DNA of 13,892 nt from Pseudomonadota bacterium (lineage in GTDB: Bacteria; Pseudomonadota; Gammaproteobacteria; Steroidobacterales; Steroidobacteraceae). The notes beneath the pieces were generated by a model. The model was not told where the DNA came from, ran no database searches, and saw nothing but the letters and a program-made list of their open reading frames with translations. This document shows, one piece after another, positions 1-4,395 of the stretch. The stretch is taken from contig JAFAGC010000131.1 in assembly GCA_023423065.1 (NCBI GenBank), forward strand, positions 1-13,892, written 5' to 3'. The translations under genes were made by a program, and so were the position numbers. How positions within the stretch are numbered: the first letter of the stretch is position 1; each line of letters opens with the position of its first letter.

Positions 1-34
1 TTGCCAGATCCACACCGACAGTCGTAGCATTCAT
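1..34 (-). CDS. IS110-family transposase, N-terminal fragment (cut by window edge)
   Basis: The minus strand from position 34 reads ATG and then codons giving MNATTVGVDLA before the window ends. The V-G-V-D-L-A stretch is the usual opening of IS110/IS1111 transposases, where this Asp is the first acidic residue of the DEDD (RuvC-like) catalytic site. A GAGGAG ribosome-binding motif lies just upstream (minus strand, about 46-41), which fixes the start. These enzymes move their element with help from an element-encoded guide RNA. Only 11 codons are visible, so the assignment rests on this motif, the ribosome-binding site and the position beside attC sites. Whether the rest of the gene is intact cannot be seen. 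Confidence 0.72.
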   Translation of the reverse strand, partial: MNATTVGVDLA

Positions 35-37
35 GGA

Positions 38-118
38 GGACTCCTCTTGTTGGGGCTAGCTGATGCAACACATACAGCTTGGCACATTGATGCCGAATTG
101 CTTCGGCAGGAGGAGTCC
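38..118 (-). repeat. Inverted repeat enclosing the transposase leader, able to hide its ribosome-binding site
   Basis: GGACTCCTC at 38-46 is the exact reverse complement of GAGGAGTCC at 110-118. Between them is a perfect 7-base-pair hairpin, TGCCGAA (91-97) with TTCGGCA (102-108) and a TTGC loop. In a transcript entering the element from outside (minus strand) the outer arms would pair. The inner arm contains the GAGGAG that serves the transposase start, so translation would be blocked. This resembles the fold-back protection known for IS10. The outer arm may also be the element's sub-terminal inverted repeat. The arms are seen; the roles are inferred. Confidence 0.5.
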
Positions 119-202
119 ATCTCATCACTGGAGCGGACGCGTGAAAGATAAAGTGCCAAGCTTAAACGTCGGCGTGCGCGCCGCTCAGATCAACCGTTAG
201 AC
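115..202 (+). repeat. attC1 integron recombination site (left core lost beside the IS end)
   Basis: The right core is GTTAGAC (196-202), a perfect match to the attC consensus GTTRRRY. The inner arms are GAGCGG-A-CGCG (131-141) and CGCG-CCGCTC (177-186). They pair as 6 plus 4 base pairs with the single A at 137 left out, which is the extra-helical base that sets strand choice by IntI. The left core expected about 14 bases before TGGAGCGG reads GTCCATC, which does not match RYYYAAC and is probably insertion-sequence DNA. Over 72 bases (129-200) it differs from attC2 at five positions. Confidence 0.8.
141..200 (+). CDS. Possible minicistron inside attC1 (19 codons)
   Basis: GTG at 141 is preceded by GGAG (130-133) at 7-base spacing and opens a frame VKDKVPSLNVGVRAAQINR ending at TAG 198-200, which is part of the attC core GTTAG. 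The next cassette start, ATG 208, is 7 bases after this stop and has no ribosome-binding motif of its own, so translation could be passed on by coupling. The same frame exists in attC2 and attC3. Changes between attC1 and attC2 mostly alter amino acids, so the peptide itself is unlikely to matter. It could also be an accident of the attC stem sequence. Confidence 0.3.
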   Translation: MKDKVPSLNVGVRAAQINR

Positions 203-207
203 GCGCA

Positions 208-645
208 ATGCGTAGCACTCTGGCCATCGCCGGTCTCACGTTACTCAGTTCCCCTGGCAATGCGGTGGAAGCTTGGCCAATGCGTTTTGTCTGGGAAACA
301 GAGCAAGAACACACCGTTGTGCTCCTATACGAGAACGGTAAGGCAGCCTTCTCTTCTAAACACATTCGGCCAGACAAGTCTCAATACTATTTTGTTGCGT
401 CTCAGGCCCGATGGACGTACTGCGATGGCTCAAAGGCCAGCGATAGACCCCAATGCATATCAGTGTACGTCGAGGGCTACAGCAGTCTGAGAGATGGCGA
501 GTTTCGCTTTGACTACTCTTTAGAAGGTGAGACGCTCACTGAAATGGACAAGGACGGCCCCGGCATGGTTCTCAAGCGCTATTGCGACCATGGCGAGGCG
601 GGCTGCGCGTCTAGCACCTCGTTGGAGCGGACGCGTGAACGATAA
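208..645 (+). CDS. Cassette gene: small exported protein of unknown function (145 aa)
   Basis: I do not recognise a family. The N-terminus (residues 1-21: Met-Arg, a hydrophobic stretch, then N-A-V-E-A) looks like a signal peptide cleaved near A21 or A22, so the protein is likely periplasmic. The mature part is rich in aromatic and acidic residues and has four cysteines (in WTYCDG, PQCIS, RYCDH and GCAS), which could form disulfides. The start at 208 is 5 bases after the attC1 core, the normal place for a cassette gene, and there is no Shine-Dalgarno motif. The last seven residues, LERTRER, and the stop are encoded by the left arm of attC2, so the natural C-terminus is partly supplied by the recombination site. 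Confidence 0.8.
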   Translation: MRSTLAIAGLTLLSSPGNAVEAWPMRFVWETEQEHTVVLLYENGKAAFSSKHIRPDKSQYYFVASQARWTYCDGSKASDRPQCISVYVEGYSSLRDGEFRFDYSLEGETLTEMDKDGPGMVLKRYCDHGEAGCASSTSLERTRER

Positions 646-696
646 AGTGCCAAGCTCAATCGTCGGCGTGCGCGCCGCTCAGCTCAATCGTTAGTG
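609..696 (+). repeat. attC2 integron recombination site
   Basis: This is the best preserved site. The left core-like GTCTAGC is at 609-615 and the right core GTTAGTG at 690-696, with two mismatches in its last three bases, which belong to the following cassette. The inner arms are GAGCGG-A-CGCG (625-635) and CGCG-CCGCTC (671-680), giving the same 6 plus 4 pair stem with one unpaired A (631) as attC1. The spacer between the arms (about 35 bases) is nearly the same as in attC1. Weak left/right core complementarity suggests lower recombination activity than a textbook site. Confidence 0.82.
635..694 (+). CDS. Possible minicistron inside attC2, overlapping genes on both sides
   Basis: GTG 635-637 follows GGAG (624-627) and opens 19 codons (VNDKVPSSIVGVRAAQLNR) ending at TAG 692-694. 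It starts before the stop of the upstream cassette gene (TAA 643-645). Its last base is the first base of the next start, giving TAGTG at 692-696, a classic stop-start overlap for coupled translation. The layout is seen; that ribosomes use it is inferred. Confidence 0.35.
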   Translation: MNDKVPSSIVGVRAAQLNR

Positions 697-855
697 TCAC
701 CTCGAGCTGGAAACTATCGTGATTTCCGCGAGCAGAAGCCCACGCAAATGAGGAAACCTCGGCGCGCACAATCGCCGGCCTACTGCGGCCTCGATTACGA
801 GACGCGTCAGCGCCTGACGCCTAGCATCTGGCTGGAGCGGACACGTGAAGGATAA
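694..855 (+). CDS. Possible small cassette gene (53 aa), unknown
   Basis: This frame opens with GTG at 694, sharing one base with the TAG that ends the attC2 minicistron, and stays open to TAA 853-855 inside attC3. It is 53 residues, basic (many Arg and Lys), with one cysteine and a Y-C-G-L-D-Y patch. There is no signal peptide and no family I recognise. Its last residues, LERTREG, come from the attC3 left arm and match the tail of the preceding cassette gene. It fills the whole 120-base interval between the two sites in one frame. No independent ribosome-binding site is visible. It could instead be a remnant of a longer cassette gene or non-coding. Confidence 0.4.
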   Translation: MSPRAGNYRDFREQKPTQMRKPRRAQSPAYCGLDYETRQRLTPSIWLERTREG

Positions 856-903
856 CGTGCCAAGTTCAACCATGAAGCGCTCAGCTCCGCCGAATCGATA
901 GGC
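819..903 (+). repeat. attC3, degenerate integron recombination site
   Basis: The left core-like GCCTAGC is at 819-825 and the left arm GAGCGG-A-CACG at 835-845. The right core is GATAGGC (897-903), one base from GTTAGGC but at the T next to the crossover point. The right arm is eroded: only GCGCTC at 877-882 remains, pairing five bases with the left arm, and the partner of CACG is gone. The middle matches attC1/2 up to CGTGCCAAG and then diverges. The site is probably poorly active. Confidence 0.65.
845..901 (+). CDS. Possible minicistron inside attC3 (18 codons)
   Basis: GTG 845-847 follows GGAG (834-837) and opens VKDNVPSSTMKRSAPPNR, ending at TAG 899-901 in the degenerate core. It overlaps the end of the 53-residue frame (stop 853-855) and ends 19 bases before the lipoprotein gene at 921. 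The right half of this attC has diverged and changed length relative to attC1/2, yet the frame still reaches the core TAG. This is mild support for a role, though chance is possible with one site. Confidence 0.27.
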   Translation: MKDNVPSSTMKRSAPPNR

Positions 904-920
904 CGCAAGGTTTTCTGCGA

Positions 921-1637
921 ATGTCGAAGAGATCCACTAGCAGACGACGAAAGTTGAGCCTTTTTTCGATGCCCTACTCTGCGCTTCTTTCGCTTTTGTT
1001 AAGCGGATGCGTTACCAGCACAGTCGCTCAGCTGGCTGGTGGGCCAGGAACACCTTCGCACCAGGCAGACCACGTGGTCGCTGCCTATCAAATGCCGGAC
1101 GGCAACATTGTCTTGTTTGTAAAGGGCAGGATTCATGGCGTAAAGGGAGAGTCCGATTTCTCTCTGCTACTGCCAAGAGTGGAGATTGAAAAGCTAAAGA
1201 CGGAGCACGAGTCGACCAGGGGCGAAGACCGCATATTCCGGTACGCCGCAACGATTGGGCCATCTATTGCATACATGAGTGAGGGTTGGCGTCCCCTGGC
1301 GATCGCCAGAAAAGCGACTGAAGTCAATTCCCATGCAATTCTCGCTGCAAGCGAGCCAGTTCTCTATGAGCTTCCCCGAGCTCTCACAGCTGACAATGGC
1401 AATGGCCTTCGCAAGTACTGGGGGAACGTCGAACTCATATATGTCGAACCATATGCCGACAACGGGAGTTTCAGACTGGACATCGCGCCAAAGGCACAAA
1501 GGGTTAAGGGCAATGCCTCGAAGTGGATTCCCGTTGCCGTTGCCGCAGACATTGTCACGTTGCCGGCCCAAGCCATGTGGGCAGCGTTGTTTATCGGCAC
1601 GATGGCCGGGGTGGCAACGGCGGAGTCTAACCACTAG
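921..1637 (+). CDS. Cassette gene: outer-membrane-type lipoprotein of unknown function (238 aa)
   Basis: The N-terminus has seven Arg/Lys residues among the first 11, a hydrophobic segment and the lipobox L-L-S-G-C with the acylated cysteine at residue 30. There is no Asp at the next position, so sorting to the outer membrane is expected. The body (about 45-200) is a soluble domain I do not recognise. Near the C-terminus, around residues 203-235, W-I-P-V-A-V-A-A-D-I-V-T-L-P is followed by a hydrophobic stretch. It resembles the P-L-S-x-x-x-D-T-x-x-L-P segment of small YceK/DUF1375-type lipoproteins, a similarity of short motif only. The start is 18 bases after the attC3 core with AAGG at 907-910 upstream. 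GC is clearly lower than in the right half of the window, as expected for a cassette. Confidence 0.8.
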   Translation: MSKRSTSRRRKLSLFSMPYSALLSLLLSGCVTSTVAQLAGGPGTPSHQADHVVAAYQMPDGNIVLFVKGRIHGVKGESDFSLLLPRVEIEKLKTEHESTRGEDRIFRYAATIGPSIAYMSEGWRPLAIARKATEVNSHAILAASEPVLYELPRALTADNGNGLRKYWGNVELIYVEPYADNGSFRLDIAPKAQRVKGNASKWIPVAVAADIVTLPAQAMWAALFIGTMAGVATAESNH

Positions 1638-1710
1638 GCTAGTGAGTTGCGGTCAAGTGCGGATCATGCTATTCGCTGCGAACTAATTTGAGAAAGACAG
1701 CGGGTTTGTC

Positions 1711-1750
1711 GCCTAACATTTCGGTGGAGCGACGCGTGAAGGACAGGGTG
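1711..1750 (+). repeat. attC4 left half only; provides the start of the next gene
   Basis: GCCTAAC (1711-1717) is a perfect left core (RYYYAAC). It is followed at the same spacing as in the other sites by TGGAGCGACGCGTGAAGGA (from 1725), which matches the attC1-3 left arm except for one missing G. Similarity stops at about 1750 and no right arm or GTTRRRY core follows. It is thus a half-site, fused to a coding region. Confidence 0.65.
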
Positions 1751-2401
1751 ATATTGATCTTGGTCGCCGCGTTTCTGTTCTCCCCTTTCGCGAGCGGCGA
1801 CTCGATTGCCGAACTGGCGGATGACCTCGTTCACTCCGACCTGCCCATCTTCGGACGCGGCGGCGACCATGAATGGCCCCAGCATTTCGTTTCTGACGAC
1901 TCGTTTGGCTGCACGAATCGCATTGACTACGGTGATTGGCGCTTCCGGAAGAGTGGCTCCGAAGATGAAGACGACGGGCTGTGGTACCGATTCAGCAACT
2001 ACGGCGCCATGCACTGCTGGGCCAACACTTTTCGCGCGTACGAGCGATCGCGGCTCGATGGCGCCGACTTCCATCCGTCATTCTTCGTGCTCCTCGGTAC
2101 CACGAGCGTCAACGGAAGCGAAATCGAGCTCTGGACAGTACAGATCGGATCCCGCCCGGGGAGCGACTACCTACTACTCTCCCGCGCGCCGGCCGAGGCC
2201 TTGATCAGGAAGTTCAATGTTCTCCAGTCCGCGTGCCCGCCCGCAAACGTGAGAGATGTGGGCTCCCTCGACATCCTGCTGACTCGCTACTGCGCCATCA
2301 ATTCGCGCAGCGAGCTGGTAGGTCTGGCTCGCCGCATGGCGCAACTGCCCCCGCTCGGAACTCTCACCAGGGTTCCGGACAACGAAGTCCAAGGACAGTG
2401 A
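1736..2401 (+). CDS. Exported protein of unknown function (221 aa), starting within an attC arm
   Basis: I choose GTG 1736: GGAG (1726-1729) lies 6 bases upstream, and the product then starts directly with a signal peptide (Val/Met-Lys-Asp-Arg, a hydrophobic core to about residue 15, then S-P-F-A-S-G). The frame is open further upstream to 1688, but that part lacks signal-peptide character. The mature protein has four cysteines (in FGCTN, HCWAN, SACPP, RYCAI), many aromatic residues and an acidic loop (S-E-D-E-D-D). It is likely periplasmic; I recognise no family. The start codon and first five codons (VKDRV) correspond to the minicistron found in attC1-3, so the gene seems to have captured the attC start signals. 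Confidence 0.72.
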   Translation: MKDRVILILVAAFLFSPFASGDSIAELADDLVHSDLPIFGRGGDHEWPQHFVSDDSFGCTNRIDYGDWRFRKSGSEDEDDGLWYRFSNYGAMHCWANTFRAYERSRLDGADFHPSFFVLLGTTSVNGSEIELWTVQIGSRPGSDYLLLSRAPAEALIRKFNVLQSACPPANVRDVGSLDILLTRYCAINSRSELVGLARRMAQLPPLGTLTRVPDNEVQGQ

Positions 2402-2436
2402 CTCGTAAAAGCTCGACAAACCGCCCTTGCGCTTTG

Positions 2437-2451
2437 TCCGGCATCGCCGGA
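2437..2451 (+). other. Short perfect hairpin between two cassette-region genes
   Basis: TCCGGC (2437-2442) and GCCGGA (2446-2451) pair perfectly around a 3-base loop. It lies in the 61-base gap before the TTG start at 2463. No T-run follows, so it is not a standard terminator. It may influence translation of the next gene or be chance in GC-rich DNA. Confidence 0.3.
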
Positions 2452-2462
2452 TACGGTGATCC

Positions 2463-3056
2463 TTGACCCGAGTCACCAAGTACAAACTCTGGTATGTCGT
2501 CGCCTTCCTCGCCCTTCTTGGCGCCGTGGGGTCTTACCTGCTTGTGGCGAGGCCAAATTTGGGCGTCGTCGTGGCCTTGTGCATCGCCCTGCTCCTTCCC
2601 GGCCGCGTCCAAGGCTTGTTGTTCCGCGACCTGTTCCGGGGCCGACGCGCCCTCGACCGCGGCGATCCAAAGTCGGCGCTCGGACATCTGAACGCATTCC
2701 TCGCGACGGTTCGAGCGCAGCCATGGCGAAGGTGGTTACTCTGGCTTTCGTGGTCTTTTTATACGCCGAACGTCGAAGCGATGACGATGAACAACATCGG
2801 AGCGGCCCGGTTCAACCTGGACGACATCGATGCTGCCGAGGCAGCATGGCGCGCCGCTCTCGAGCTGGATTCGCTGTATCCAATTCCGCACGCCAATCTT
2901 GCGCTCGTCGCGGCAACGCGAAACGATAGCTCGGAGGCAAGCCAGCATCTCGAAACAGCGCGAGAGCTCGGCTACAGCGGATCCGGTTTCGATCGCATTG
3001 CACACAGAGCTCAAAGTATTCTCGCCAACGTCGAGTCACATGGACCGGCGGTGTGA
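2463..3056 (+). CDS. Membrane-anchored TPR-like protein (197 aa)
   Basis: The first 60 residues contain two hydrophobic segments (about 8-27 and 32-48), giving a membrane hairpin. From about residue 100 two helix pairs follow the TPR pattern: N-N-I-G-A-A-R-F-N-L-x-D-x-x-A-A-E-A-A-W-R-A-A-L-E-L-D, then A-N-L-A-L-V-A-A-T-R-N-D-S-S-E-A-S-Q-H-L. It probably mediates protein contacts at the inner membrane. Binding partners cannot be told. The start is TTG at 2463, since the next codon but one upstream is an in-frame stop and the membrane segment begins just after; ribosome-binding signals are weak. It is followed closely by an attC remnant, so it may be the last cassette of the array. Confidence 0.72.
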   Translation: MTRVTKYKLWYVVAFLALLGAVGSYLLVARPNLGVVVALCIALLLPGRVQGLLFRDLFRGRRALDRGDPKSALGHLNAFLATVRAQPWRRWLLWLSWSFYTPNVEAMTMNNIGAARFNLDDIDAAEAAWRAALELDSLYPIPHANLALVAATRNDSSEASQHLETARELGYSGSGFDRIAHRAQSILANVESHGPAV

Positions 3057-3057
3057 C

Positions 3058-3105
3058 CGTTGACACATCAATGGAGCAGACGCGCGAGAGTTAAATCGTC
3101 GCCGA
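3058..3105 (+). repeat. attC5 remnant, right end of the cassette array
   Basis: TGGAGCAGACGCG at 3072-3084 matches the left arm of the other sites except for one G to A change. Following bases TTAAATCGTCG (about 3090-3100) resemble the TTAAACGTCGG stretch further along attC1, with the bases between deleted. A left core would fall in about 3059-3065 and reads GTTGACA, which is degenerate. No right core is visible. In the same frame as the other sites it spells MEQTRES and a stop. Confidence 0.5.
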
Positions 3106-3115
3106 GTAGAACGCC

Positions 3116-3508
3116 CTACTTCGACTCCGCCGGCTCGAACAACTCGACCAAGTTTCCCGACGGATCCTCGATCAGGATCTGCCGCCCGCCGGGTCCAGTG
3201 AGGTAGTCGCTGCGAAAGCGCACGCCCGCCTTCCTGAGGATCTCGACATCGTGCTCGAGGATTCGCGTCCGCACGACGATGCGGTTCCACCCGCCGGGTT
3301 CCGGCCTGCGCCCATCGGGAGTCGGCTGCGAGCCGCCGCCGGGCCCCTTCGGCGGACTCAACACCATTTGCAGGTTGTCCCTTTCTAGCAATGCGAAATA
3401 CGGCCCGGACTGGGCCTCGACGCGAAAGCCGAAGTGCTCGGTGTAAAACGCCACCGCCTCGTCCACGTCGTTGACGATGTAACGAACCATGAGTGAGTTG
3501 AGTTCCAA
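3116..3508 (-). CDS. VOC-fold (glyoxalase/dioxygenase-like) protein (130 aa)
   Basis: The sequence follows a VOC half-barrel pair: V-R-Y-I-V-N-D-V-D-E-A-V-A-F-Y near the N-terminus, G-W-N-R-I-V-V in the middle and the C-terminal I-L-I-E-D-P-S-G-N-L-V-E-L-F-E-P motif. The C-terminal Glu of V-E-L-F is the usual metal ligand, but the first strand has Arg-Tyr where glyoxalase I has His/Gln. It is therefore probably not a true glyoxalase I; substrate unknown. A Gly/Pro-rich insert lies at the centre. I start at TTG 3508 because AAGGAG stands 7 bases upstream on the minus strand; ATG 3490 is an alternative. It points away from the M23-like gene, sharing a 196-base upstream region. Confidence 0.8.
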   Translation of the reverse strand: MELNSLMVRYIVNDVDEAVAFYTEHFGFRVEAQSGPYFALLERDNLQMVLSPPKGPGGGSQPTPDGRRPEPGGWNRIVVRTRILEHDVEILRKAGVRFRSDYLTGPGGRQILIEDPSGNLVELFEPAESK

Positions 3509-3615
3509 CTGACGACTCCTTGTTCCAGGCAGTAGGCCGCAGCATGCGCCCTTTGGGCAAAGTTGTCCGTCGGCAGTTCGACCGCAAGGGATCGGACGAT
3601 TTCCACGCAATTGGA

Positions 3616-3649
3616 ACGGGGCGGCTCCGCGGGGATTTGCATGCCCCGT
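3616..3649. promoter_or_regulatory. Inverted repeat in the divergent upstream region
   Basis: ACGGGGC (3616-3622) and GCCCCGT (3643-3649) are exact reverse complements 20 bases apart, within the 196-base region (3509-3704) between the two divergent genes. It could be an operator shared by both genes or a leader hairpin of the M23-like gene. No convincing -35/-10 pair was found beside it. Confidence 0.25.
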
Positions 3650-3704
3650 CACGGACTTCGACGATCCCAGATAACATGTGCCTTACGTTGCGAAAAGGAT
3701 CGTC

Positions 3705-4361
3705 ATGAAGCGTCGCCACGGATTCGAACTCGAGAACGGCCGAAGGGATTGGAACGTGGTGTTGCCTCGATTGGGGATGTCCGTGCTGCTGGCGATGGCA
3801 ATTTGCAGTGCCGCCGCCGCGCAGAAGGCATCCGATTCGACACGCCGGGAGATCTCGCAATTTCTCGCACATCCGCTGTTCCTGGAATCCTACTCATGCT
3901 CGGAACACGCGGCGGGCGAGCTGCCCTACCTGGGCGACGATCTCGGCCAGGACTGCATGATCGAAGCCTTCGTCGAGAAGGATGGCCGCGCCTTCATGCG
4001 CGCGTACGCCACCGATGGACTAACTAACGAGGACTGGTACGGCTGGAACAAAGTCGTGCTCTCACCCTGCGACTGCACGGTGACCGCCATCAACATCAAT
4101 CCGGTGACCAACATTCCGGGACAGACGGGAAAACCGCCCGCCTCGTCCATCGAGCTGCTGACGGCCGACGGAATTTCGGTGGTGCTCGCGCACATCCAGG
4201 CGTCGCTCGTGAAGAAAGGCGAGGAGATCAAGCGCGGTCAGCCGGTGGCGCACGTCGGCAACAATGGATACTCGCGTGTGCCGCACATTCACATCGGCGC
4301 CTGGCACGAGCGGGATGGACTCCAGATCCGATGGGATCAGAAGAAGATTCCTGTCCCGTGA
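3705..4361 (+). CDS. Exported M23/LytM-like peptidase-fold protein (218 aa)
   Basis: M23 proteins are zinc endopeptidases that cut peptidoglycan cross-links or related peptides. The C-terminal part fits: V-K-K-G-E-E-I-K-R-G-Q-P-V-A-H-V-G-N-N-G (169-188) is followed by P-H-I-H-I-G (193-198), the H-x-H motif with H194 and H196. L-A-H at 161-163 supplies the other conserved His. The first zinc motif, normally H-x-x-x-D, is not evident; the matching place reads D-x-x-x-D (79-83), so activity is doubtful or the metal site differs. An N-terminal signal peptide with a long basic leader (1-23) and hydrophobic core ends near A-A-A-A-Q (36-40). Start at ATG 3705, with AAGGA 5 bases upstream; an earlier GTG at 3678 is less likely. 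Confidence 0.78.
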   Translation: MKRRHGFELENGRRDWNVVLPRLGMSVLLAMAICSAAAAQKASDSTRREISQFLAHPLFLESYSCSEHAAGELPYLGDDLGQDCMIEAFVEKDGRAFMRAYATDGLTNEDWYGWNKVVLSPCDCTVTAININPVTNIPGQTGKPPASSIELLTADGISVVLAHIQASLVKKGEEIKRGQPVAHVGNNGYSRVPHIHIGAWHERDGLQIRWDQKKIPVP

Positions 4362-4395
4362 TGAAGTATTGTTCGGTCCGCTGGGGTGACCGGGC

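Larger units (their letters stand above)
1..121 (-). mobile_element. End of an IS110-family insertion sequence (transposase 5' side)
   Basis: This is the part of the element lying before its transposase. About 85 non-coding bases separate the start codon (34) from the first recognisable attC sequence (about 122-129). They hold a 9-base inverted repeat (38-46 against 110-118) and an inner hairpin (91-108). IS110-type members usually carry a long guide-RNA region on this side, whereas IS1111-type members carry it beyond the transposase and have short inverted repeats near their ends. The short leader and the repeat fit IS1111 better; this is inference. The exact end is not certain: I place it between 115 and 128, because attC1 loses its expected left core there. 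Confidence 0.6.
115..3105 (+). mobile_element. Integron gene-cassette array without visible integrase (CALIN-like), decayed to the right
   Basis: Five related sites with the core TGGAGC(G/A)GACGCG or a near variant lie at 129, 623, 833, 1725 and 3072, all in the same orientation. The genes between them are all on the plus strand, and the first ones start within a few bases of the preceding site. Sites 1 and 2 show full attC geometry. No tyrosine recombinase gene of the IntI type is in the window. Sampled gene lines here have about 48-52% GC, against about 68% for a sampled transporter line, as expected for cassettes of foreign origin. The right limit is set at the last attC remnant. It is uncertain whether the two rightmost genes arrived as true cassettes. 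Confidence 0.75.

Noticed and set aside
2..151. A plus-strand open frame running into the attC1 tail (ending LERTRER)
   Set aside because: It is antisense to the transposase start and crosses the insertion-sequence end; there is no start signal, and the only cassette part is the attC tail itself.
812..818. GCCTGAC just before GCCTAGC as an alternative attC3 left core
   Set aside because: GCCTAGC at 819-825 has the same spacing to TGGAGCGG as in attC2 and attC4, so it is the better choice.
1..3105. CRISPR array as an explanation of the repeated elements
   Set aside because: The spacing is irregular (from about 120 to over 1000 bases) and genes, not short spacers, lie between; stem geometry fits attC.
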